This document shows, piece after piece, positions 31,029-37,396 of a stretch of DNA of 41,692 nt (within the stretch, counting starts at the first letter, position 1; each line of letters starts with the position of its first letter). The notes under the pieces are model-generated. The model did not search any database. It saw only the letters and a program-made list of their open reading frames with translations, and was not told the origin of the DNA. Both the position numbers and the translations under genes were made by a program. The stretch lies in NCBI GenBank assembly GCA_938020565.1, contig CALIHP010000005.1:1-41692 (forward strand), written 5' to 3'. The stretch comes from an uncultured Anaerolineaceae bacterium (GTDB lineage Bacteria > Chloroflexota > Anaerolineae > Anaerolineales > Anaerolineaceae).

Positions 31029-31466
31029 CTAACCCGTTGATTGATTTCCGCCGGTCTTTTCCCCGGCGCAGTTTTCACAGACGCCGGAAAAAACGCGTTC
31101 GGCGCAGGACAGGCGGAAGTGATGTTCCGAACGGAGATGCGCTTCGAAGGAGGAAAGCGCGCTGCAATCCAGCCGCTCGACCTTGCCGCAGGCGCTGCAT
31201 TTCAGTTCAATCTGGCCGGCGGATCCGGCGCGGTCCGGGTCGAACCGGAACCGGGTCAGCTTTTGCGCGTCGTCGAAAAAGCTGACGATCCGTTTTTCTT
31301 CGGCGAGCCTCTTCAGCATCCGGTAAACGGTCGTGCGGCTGACTTTTTCGCCGTTCGCGAGGAGCGCTTCATGCAGCGATTCGACGTCGAACGTCTTTTC
31401 CGGATTCGCTGCGAGAAAATTCAGGATGACGGCCCGTTGTCGGGTCCGGTAGGTTAAATCTTTCAT
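31029..31466 (-). CDS. Fur-family metal-dependent repressor (Zur-like by context)
   Basis: At 145 aa it has a winged-helix domain (1-80; 'YRTRQRAVILNFL', recognition helix 'SRTTVYRMLKRL') and a dimer domain with structural zinc CSAC (C90, C93) and CENC (C130, C133). The usual H-x-H before the first CxxC, a sensor ligand in Fur, Zur and PerR, is replaced: the segment reads GQIELKCSAC. His115/His116 are retained. It is the first gene of the zinc operon, with GAAAGGAG 3 nt before its ATG. It should bind the palindrome just upstream and repress the operon when metal is high. Zinc is inferred from the neighbours. Confidence 0.87.
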   Translation of the reverse strand: MKDLTYRTRQRAVILNFLAANPEKTFDVESLHEALLANGEKVSRTTVYRMLKRLAEEKRIVSFFDDAQKLTRFRFDPDRAGSAGQIELKCSACGKVERLDCSALSSFEAHLRSEHHFRLSCAERVFSGVCENCAGEKTGGNQSTG

Positions 31467-31502
31467 GCGCTCCTTTCGGGCTGTGCCTTCGGCTCTCGTT
31501 TT

Positions 31503-31535
31503 CCGATATGAAATTGAATTTCAATTTCATATCGG
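31503..31535. promoter_or_regulatory. 33-bp palindromic operator of the zinc operon
   Basis: Arms CCGATATGAAATTGAA (31503-31518) and TTCAATTTCATATCGG (31520-31535) are perfect inverted copies around one central base. It covers the expected transcription start of the leftward operon, just after the -10 box. Fur-family dimers bind AT-rich palindromes of this kind. It also lies about 120 nt upstream of the rightward -10 at 31654. Confidence 0.88.
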
Positions 31536-31540
31536 GAGGT

Positions 31541-31568
31541 ATTGTACCGGAAATTGAAAATTTGTCAA
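31541..31568 (-). promoter_or_regulatory. Promoter of the fur-znuA-znuC-znuB operon
   Basis: On the minus strand: perfect TTGACA (31563-31568), a 16-nt spacer and TACAAT (31541-31546). The start site would fall in the palindrome, leaving a leader of about 65-70 nt before the regulator gene. Confidence 0.85.
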
Positions 31569-31653
31569 CCGGGCTGATCTGGAAACGCGCGGCAGGCCTG
31601 CCTCCGTATCACTTGAATTTTTCGCCGTGAACGGTCGGGCGCACGGGCGCGAT

Positions 31654-31659
31654 TATAAT
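31654..31659 (+). promoter_or_regulatory. -10 box of the foldase gene, leaderless arrangement
   Basis: A perfect TATAAT ends 7 nt before the ATG at 31667; no Shine-Dalgarno sequence is present in between (TTTTCTG). Confidence 0.58.
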
Positions 31660-31666
31660 TTTTCTG

Positions 31667-32554
31667 ATGACGAAGAGATTTTTATTTGCCGCATGCTTAG
31701 TTTGTTTCTTCTTAGCCGGATGCGCTCCGGAGCCGACGGCGACGCCGACGTTAAGCGCGACGCCGGAGAATACGGCGACGCCTGAACCGACGCTGACGCC
31801 GACGCCGCTGCCGTCGGTCGCGGTCGTCAACGGGATTTATATTCCTGAAGAGGACCTGGCCCGCGAGACGGAGAACCTTATTCGCGCCGCGAGCGATTTG
31901 GGAACGGGCGCGCCGGAAGACGCGCGGAGCGAAGCCCTCGACGGACTTATCGATCAGGCGCTGCTGATCGCTTACGCGCGGGACAGCGGGTATGTTTCCG
32001 ATCCGGAGGCGATCGACGCGCGGATCCTGACGCTCGTTACGGCGATTGGCGGAGAGGGCGCGTTTCAGGACTGGCAGCGGCGGAACGGGTATACGGCGGA
32101 AAGCTTCCGCCGCGCGCTGGACGCTGAGCTGGCGGTCGCGTTCGCGCGGGAGAAACTGATCACGGAGGCCCTTCCGCAGGTTGAACAGATTCATGCCTAT
32201 CAGATCCTGACCGATTCGAAATCGGCGGCGCAGGGGTATCTCGATAAACTCGCGCTGGGATTCGATTTTGTTTCGCTGGCGCGAACGGAGGACACGATCA
32301 GCGGCGGCGATCTGGATTGGATCGCGCGCGGAGTTCTCGTTTACCCTGAGCTCGAAGACGCGCTTTTCGCGCTCGGAACGGGAGAGACGACGCCGATTCT
32401 GGAAACGGAGCTGGGCTTTCATCTTTTGTACGCCGCTGAACGGTCGACCGATCGCCCCCTGTCGCAGCAGGTCCGTGAAACGGTGGAGCGACTGATTCTT
32501 TCGAATTGGCTGGAAGCGGCCCGCGGAAGCGCGGATCTTCAGCGGCTCGATTAG
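31667..32554 (+). CDS. Parvulin-like peptidyl-prolyl isomerase lipoprotein (PrsA/SurA type)
   Basis: This 295-aa protein has a lipobox FFLAGC (Cys19), a Thr/Pro-rich linker (about 22-48), a SurA-type N-terminal helical part ('VAVVNGIYIPEEDLARETENLI', 'ALDGLIDQALLIAYARDSG'), then a parvulin domain ('IHAYQILTDSKSAAQGYLDKL', 'GGDLDWIARGVLVYPELEDALFAL', 'ILETELGFHLLYAAER'). Parvulin signature parts 'H-x-x-x-I' and 'GG-D-L-G/D-W' are visible. Such proteins fold exported proteins at the outer face of the membrane. The two genes that follow encode exported proteins and may be its clients. Confidence 0.85.
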   Translation: MTKRFLFAACLVCFFLAGCAPEPTATPTLSATPENTATPEPTLTPTPLPSVAVVNGIYIPEEDLARETENLIRAASDLGTGAPEDARSEALDGLIDQALLIAYARDSGYVSDPEAIDARILTLVTAIGGEGAFQDWQRRNGYTAESFRRALDAELAVAFAREKLITEALPQVEQIHAYQILTDSKSAAQGYLDKLALGFDFVSLARTEDTISGGDLDWIARGVLVYPELEDALFALGTGETTPILETELGFHLLYAAERSTDRPLSQQVRETVERLILSNWLEAARGSADLQRLD

Positions 32555-32569
32555 AGGCCCGGCGCTGCG

Positions 32570-33382
32570 ATGGCTGAGCCGAGGTTTGATCCGGATTTAT
32601 TGAATCGACGGGCGGAACGGCGCGCGAAACGGCGCCGCGGCCGGTTCTGGCATTTTTTTTCGATCGTTTTGGGTATTCTTGGCGTGGCTTTCCTGGTCCG
32701 GCTGATTACGGCGTCGGTATCGCGGACGCGGAACGCGGGTTCGCCGTTGGCGACCGCGACCGCGGCTGAGCCGCAGTTTAAAGCCTATCAGACGCTGTAT
32801 GAAGCGCTGTTCGTGACGCCGACGCGGACGGCGACCGCAACTCTGACGGCGACCGTCCCAACAGCGACGGAATCGCCGCTTCCAACGGAAACGGGAACTC
32901 CGACGCCGACGATGACGGCGACCGCGACGGCCCGGATCGGAACGAAAGCCCCTGACGGTGGGAAGCCGCGCCCAGCGGCGGAAACCCCGTCCTCGCTGAC
33001 GCCGGAGGACGATTATCCGTTTAAAGTTCTCGGAGAACCGGGAGCGATTAACGCGAACATGATCTATCAGAATTCGAACTGCTCCTGGATGGGCGTCGCC
33101 GGGCTGGTTACTGACTTGAAGGGCGATCCGCTGGTCGGGTATTTCGTCCAGGTTGGCGGATTTGCGGACGGCGAGGTTCGCGAGACGATGAGCGGGCTGT
33201 TCGAGATTTACGGTCCGTCGGGATATGAAATTACGCTGGCGCGTCCGGTTCAGCGGATCGAAGGTCCGCTCTGGATCCAGCTTTATAATTCGGACCGGGA
33301 GCCGGTCTCCAAGCGGGTCTTTTTTGAGCCGAGCGAGAGCTGCGAGCGGAGCCTGATCCTGATCAATTTTCAGAAGGATTGA
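32570..33382 (+). CDS. Membrane-anchored beta-sandwich protein with Thr/Pro linker
   Basis: This 270-aa protein has a very basic N-terminus (RRAERRAKRRRGR), one membrane helix (about 27-50), a Thr/Pro/Ala linker (about 80-145) and an outer domain. 'QNSNCSWMGVAGLVTDLKGDPLVGYFVQVGG', 'GLFEIYGPSGYEITLARPV' and 'SCERSLILINF' in that domain look like a carboxypeptidase-regulatory or transthyretin-like beta-sandwich, with two Cys that may pair. The fold is inferred from pattern only. It starts 15 nt after the foldase gene. Confidence 0.6.
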   Translation: MAEPRFDPDLLNRRAERRAKRRRGRFWHFFSIVLGILGVAFLVRLITASVSRTRNAGSPLATATAAEPQFKAYQTLYEALFVTPTRTATATLTATVPTATESPLPTETGTPTPTMTATATARIGTKAPDGGKPRPAAETPSSLTPEDDYPFKVLGEPGAINANMIYQNSNCSWMGVAGLVTDLKGDPLVGYFVQVGGFADGEVRETMSGLFEIYGPSGYEITLARPVQRIEGPLWIQLYNSDREPVSKRVFFEPSESCERSLILINFQKD

Positions 33383-33419
33383 GAGGTCCGGCTCAGGGAG
33401 CCGGGACGGAGGTTGAATC

Positions 33420-34481
33420 ATGAATCATCAGATACCAGGGAGCATAAAGCCGTTCGGGCGGAAAACCGTCGTTTTCGCGACGGCTGCATTCGCGTTCCTG
33501 ATTGCCGGCTGCGGCATCCGGCAGGCGCAGGACGATCAATTAGCGACGCAGGTCGCCGTCGCCTCGACAGAAATCAATCAGACGATTGTCGCTGATTGGA
33601 CGCTGACGCCGACGGAAACGCCGGTCCCGACCGAGACGGCGACGGCGACGCTGACGCCGACGATCACCGAAATCGCAGGGACGGCGACGCCGGACGAACG
33701 GCCGCTGGCTGAAAACTGGCAGAGCTGGCCCATCGTTCCGGAAATTTCCGATACCGCGAAGCGGATTTTCCGTCAGGGCGTCGACGAATTCGGGACGAAT
33801 CCGCGCGTCTTCTCGAAGATTGGCGACTGCCAGTCGGTCCCGAACGTATTTTTAGGGATTTACGGGATGGGTTATGAAGGGATGCTGAGCGCTGAAGACG
33901 CGTATTTGCAGACCGCGATCGACTATTTCCATGACGCGTTCCTGATGGAGAGTCTGGCGGTTCATGATGGGATGAGCGTCGGATCGGCGCTGACGACGAC
34001 CTGGTCGGATCCGAAACGCTGTGAAAAAGGGGAAAATCCGATTCTCTGCGAAATCCGGCTGCATAATCCTTCGATCATGTTTGTGAACCTGGGGACGAAC
34101 TGGGTCGACGGCCTGGGAATGGACGTGTATTACGAGTATCTGGCGGAGATCGTGGATATCCTGATCAGCCATGGCGTGCTGCCGATCCTGACGAGCAAGG
34201 CGGACGACGTCGAGGGTGGGAACTGGATTAATCGCGTCACTGCGCAGGTCGCCCGGGACTATGATATTCCGTTTTATAACTTCTGGGCGGTTGCGCAGCT
34301 GTTAGTCAATCAGGGCCTTTCGCAGGAAAATCATATCTACCTGACGGTCGGCGCGTGGGATTACCGGAATTATCATGCGCTGCGCGTTTTAAACAAGGTC
34401 GGCGAGGCGATGGGCCTGTTTACTCCCGGGGCTACGCTTGCGCCGGCAGAGGACCCTGCGAAAACGCCCGCCGCTCCGTAG
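33420..34481 (+). CDS. SGNH-like lipoprotein, GDC paralogue lacking the catalytic His
   Basis: This 353-aa protein has a lipobox FLIAGC (Cys31) and a Thr/Pro linker (about 60-95), then the domain shared with 17052-18347 and 21638-22789. Block I is VFSKIGDC (Cys137), block III 'NLGTNW', and the last block 'ENHIYLTVGAW' aligns with 'DGIHLT' of the operon paralogue, putting Tyr in place of His. 'TTTWSDPKRC...CEIRLHNP' keeps a likely disulfide pair. It follows the beta-sandwich gene after 37 nt and ends at a terminator. It may bind rather than cleave its ligand. Confidence 0.7.
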   Translation: MNHQIPGSIKPFGRKTVVFATAAFAFLIAGCGIRQAQDDQLATQVAVASTEINQTIVADWTLTPTETPVPTETATATLTPTITEIAGTATPDERPLAENWQSWPIVPEISDTAKRIFRQGVDEFGTNPRVFSKIGDCQSVPNVFLGIYGMGYEGMLSAEDAYLQTAIDYFHDAFLMESLAVHDGMSVGSALTTTWSDPKRCEKGENPILCEIRLHNPSIMFVNLGTNWVDGLGMDVYYEYLAEIVDILISHGVLPILTSKADDVEGGNWINRVTAQVARDYDIPFYNFWAVAQLLVNQGLSQENHIYLTVGAWDYRNYHALRVLNKVGEAMGLFTPGATLAPAEDPAKTPAAP

Positions 34482-34504
34482 TCGGATCGTTTCGGGCTAA
34501 AAAT

Positions 34505-34532
34505 AAAAAACCTTCGGTATCGAAGGTTTTTT
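34505..34532. terminator. Bidirectional terminator
   Basis: AAAAAACCTTCG (34505-34516), loop GTAT, CGAAGGTTTTTT (34521-34532), then TTATTTTT. It ends the rightward lipoprotein transcript, and the A-run makes it equally good leftward. Confidence 0.9.
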
Positions 34533-34545
34533 ATTTTTATAAAAG

Positions 34546-34566
34546 GCCTTCTTATTTAAAGAAGGC
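34546..34566 (-). terminator. Second hairpin, leftward
   Basis: GCCTTCTT (34546-34553) and AAGAAGGC (34559-34566) form an 8-bp stem. Read leftward it is followed by CTTTTAT, so it suits a leftward transcript better than a rightward one. Confidence 0.6.
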
Positions 34567-34631
34567 AGAACGACTTGAGCCTTTTTCCCCCTACTGACTG
34601 CGAAGTGCGATGTTCCAAAAGTTATGTGCCT

Positions 34632-34659
34632 ATTATAGTGCGTCTGGATTGTCTGTCAA
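34632..34659 (-). promoter_or_regulatory. Consensus leftward promoter
   Basis: Minus strand TTGACA (34654-34659), a 16-nt spacer and TATAAT (34632-34637): both boxes are perfect. There is no leftward gene behind it other than the candidate small RNA. The rest of 34660-34819 shows no gene. Confidence 0.75.
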
Positions 34660-34673
34660 GGGCCTGCGGCTGA

Positions 34674-34688
34674 GAATATGTTTAAGCC
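34674..34688. repeat. 15-bp direct repeat, left copy
   Basis: GAATATGTTTAAGCC occurs here and, in the same orientation, at 41234-41248. The two copies bracket the uvrA-tetR block. Confidence 0.6.
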
Positions 34689-34819
34689 CGCCTTATCGCC
34701 GCGGAACCGGGCCGGGAGGATTATGATTAGCGAGGGCGCCGAGCTTCGACTGGCAAAGGGAATCCGACGGCGATCGCAGTGACACGTCAGCTACCATGAT
34801 GATGAGAGGATTGACAGAT

Positions 34820-37321
34820 ATGGGCGAAACGAAAGAGCAGGTCCCCGCCGCTATTCAGGTACGCGGCGCACGGGTCCATAACCTGAAAAATGTGGACGTG
34901 GATATTCCGCTGAACCGGATCGTCGGGATCGCCGGAGTTTCCGGCTCGGGAAAATCTTCGCTGGCGCTGGGCGTCCTGTACGCGGAAGGTTCCAGAAGAT
35001 ATCTGGAGGCCCTGTCTACCTATACGCGCAGGCGGATGACGCAGGAGGAGAAGGCGCAGGTGGAAGAGATCCGCTACGTTCCCGCCGCGCTTGCGCTGCA
35101 TCAGCGCCCAGCCGTCCCGGGTATGCGCAGCACCTTCGGCACTTCCACGGAACTCCTGAATGTACTGCGCCTGATGTTCTCCCGACTTGCGAGTCATCGC
35201 TGCCCCAATGGGCATTACGTCGCTCCATCTATGAACGCGGCCGCGGGGCTTCCGCTGGTGTGTCCGGACTGCGGCGGGAAGTTCTTTCCGCCTTCCGCCG
35301 AGGAGCTTTCCTTTAACAGCGCCGGAGCCTGTCCGAAATGCGACGGAACGGGCGTCGTGCGTGTCGTCGACGAATCTACGCTCGTACCGGACGATTCGCT
35401 GTCGATTGACGATGGGGCCGTTCTCCCGTGGCAGACGCTCATGTGGTCGCTTATGAAAGAGATTGCCCGGAAAATGGGGGTCCGGACGGACGTTCCGTTT
35501 CGTGAATTGACGGGCAGAGAAAAGGATCTTGTTTTTCATGGTCCTGCGGAAAAGGTTCATATGATCTATCAGAATCAGAAGACCGGAGCCTCCGGCGAGA
35601 TGGATTTCACTTACTTCAACGCTATTTATACGGTGGAGAACGCGCTCGCAAAAGTGACGGACGAAAAGGGCATGAAGCGCGTCGAACGGTTCCTGAAGCA
35701 GGGGCCCTGCCCGGACTGCGGCGGATCGAGGCTGTCTGACGCGGCCAGAGCGCCTCGGATTCAGGGAATTGGCCTGATGGATGCCTGCCGGATGACCCTG
35801 TCGGAGCTTACGGCCTGGGTGGAGACGGTTCCGGCCGCGCTCCCGGAAGAAATGATTCCAATGGCGGAAAGCATCGGCGACTCATTTCGCGGCATGGCGG
35901 CTCGCCTTCTTGATCTTGGCCTTGGGTATCTGACGTTAGACCGGGAGGGGGCTACGCTTTCTACCGGAGAACGTCAGCGTGTCCAGCTTGCACGATCTGT
36001 CCGGAACCGTACCACGGGCGTTCTTTATGTGCTGGATGAGCCGTCGATCGGACTGCACCCGTCCAACATCGAAGGGCTGAAGGGCGTGATGCGCGATCTG
36101 GTAGCGGACGGGAATTCGATCGTGCTGGTAGATCACGATACGCAGCTTTTAAAAGAATCCGACTGGGTAATTGAGCTGGGACCGGAGGCTGGAGCGAAAG
36201 GCGGAACGGTCATCGCGCAGGGAACGCTTCCTGATCTTGAGGCGGATAGAAGCTCCCGGATCGGCGGTTTTCTTTCCGGTTCGGAGACTATGCTGGTTCG
36301 CCGAAGAGCAGGCGCGGCGCATCTGTTCGATTTTGGAACGATCGAAATGAGCACCCGCGAGATCCACACGGTAAAGCCGCTTCAGGTAAAAATTCCGAAA
36401 GGACGGCTTATCGCCGTCACGGGAGTTTCCGGTTCCGGTAAGACGACGATGGTATTGGAAAGCCTGATCCCAGGGCTTGACGCCGCCTGCAGGGGGAGAG
36501 CGCTTCCGCCTCATGTCAGGTCGATCGACGCGCCCGGAATTCATCAGGTAAAGCTGATCGACGCTTCGCCGATCGGGATCAATATTCGTTCTACCGTAGC
36601 AACCTACGCCAACGTGCATGATGAGCTTCGTAAGATTTATACTCAGACAGCGGATGCGAAGAAAATGAAGTACAAAGCCGGCGACTTCTCTTACAACACC
36701 GGGAAGCTGCGTTGTCCGACCTGTGACGGAACCGGCTCTATCAGTCTCGATATCCAGTTCCTGCCGGATGTGGAGATCGTCTGTCCGGACTGCGGCGGAT
36801 CAAGGTACGGCAAGGAAGCTTCCTTGATAGCCCGCGCGGGGAAAGACGGCGGCCCGGCGTACACGCTTCCGCAGCTCATGGCCATGAGCGTGAACGAAGC
36901 TCTGGGAGCCTGCGCTGATCTGAAACCGGTGCGCAGCCGTCTTCAGACGCTGTCCGACCTTGGGCTGGGCTATCTTACGCTGGGAGAAGCGACGCCGAGC
37001 CTGTCCGGCGGAGAGGCCCAGCGTTTGAAACTCGCGAGCGAAATGGGGAAAGGTCAGGAGGATGCGGTATTTGTGTTTGACGAGCCGACAATCGGTCTGC
37101 ATCCGCTCGATGTGCGGGTCTTGCTCTCCGTGTTCCAGAGGCTGATCGACAGCGGCGCTACCGTTATCGTGATCGAGCACGATCTTGACCTCATTCACAA
37201 CGCGGATTATGTCATCGATATGGGGCCTGGAGGGGGGCAGGACGGCGGTCAGATCGTAGTCTCTGGCGCGCCGGAAGAAATCGCCGCAAACAGGAACAGC
37301 GTAACCGGAAAATATCTCTGA
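34820..37321 (+). CDS. UvrA2-like ABC protein (excinuclease subunit A paralogue)
   Basis: This product of 833 residues from ATG 34820 has two ABC modules, each with a P-loop (GVSGSGKSS near 40 and GVSGSGKTT near 540), signature ('LSTGERQRVQLARS' and 'LSGGEAQRLKLASEM') and Walker B ('YVLDEPSIGLHP', 'FVFDEPTIGLHP'). Zinc knuckles include CPDCGG/CPKCDGTG in the first half and CPTCDGTG/CPDCGGSRYG in the second. It is about 100 residues shorter than UvrA (about 940), as in class II UvrA, which lacks the UvrB-binding insert and is linked to drug or DNA-damage tolerance. ATG 34820 has GAGAGGA 9 nt upstream; ATG 34796 has none. Codon use is mixed, unlike the GCG/ACG/CCG-heavy genes to the left. Confidence 0.88.
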   Translation: MGETKEQVPAAIQVRGARVHNLKNVDVDIPLNRIVGIAGVSGSGKSSLALGVLYAEGSRRYLEALSTYTRRRMTQEEKAQVEEIRYVPAALALHQRPAVPGMRSTFGTSTELLNVLRLMFSRLASHRCPNGHYVAPSMNAAAGLPLVCPDCGGKFFPPSAEELSFNSAGACPKCDGTGVVRVVDESTLVPDDSLSIDDGAVLPWQTLMWSLMKEIARKMGVRTDVPFRELTGREKDLVFHGPAEKVHMIYQNQKTGASGEMDFTYFNAIYTVENALAKVTDEKGMKRVERFLKQGPCPDCGGSRLSDAARAPRIQGIGLMDACRMTLSELTAWVETVPAALPEEMIPMAESIGDSFRGMAARLLDLGLGYLTLDREGATLSTGERQRVQLARSVRNRTTGVLYVLDEPSIGLHPSNIEGLKGVMRDLVADGNSIVLVDHDTQLLKESDWVIELGPEAGAKGGTVIAQGTLPDLEADRSSRIGGFLSGSETMLVRRRAGAAHLFDFGTIEMSTREIHTVKPLQVKIPKGRLIAVTGVSGSGKTTMVLESLIPGLDAACRGRALPPHVRSIDAPGIHQVKLIDASPIGINIRSTVATYANVHDELRKIYTQTADAKKMKYKAGDFSYNTGKLRCPTCDGTGSISLDIQFLPDVEIVCPDCGGSRYGKEASLIARAGKDGGPAYTLPQLMAMSVNEALGACADLKPVRSRLQTLSDLGLGYLTLGEATPSLSGGEAQRLKLASEMGKGQEDAVFVFDEPTIGLHPLDVRVLLSVFQRLIDSGATVIVIEHDLDLIHNADYVIDMGPGGGQDGGQIVVSGAPEEIAANRNSVTGKYL

Positions 37322-37396
37322 AGAACCTGGCCCTGAATGATTCAGGATCGCAGGCCCTGTAAAAGAGCCTGCGAATTTCATGTTTTTCAGATTTTC

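Larger units (their letters stand above)
34505..34625 (-). ncRNA. Candidate small RNA, leftward, unknown class
   Basis: A consensus promoter (34632-34659, minus strand) would start a transcript near 34625 that reaches two terminator hairpins after about 60-120 nt. No ORF of useful length with a ribosome site lies in it. The body contains AAAAAGGCTC and a purine-rich GTAGGGGGAAAAAG stretch. I recognise no known RNA family. Confidence 0.45.
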
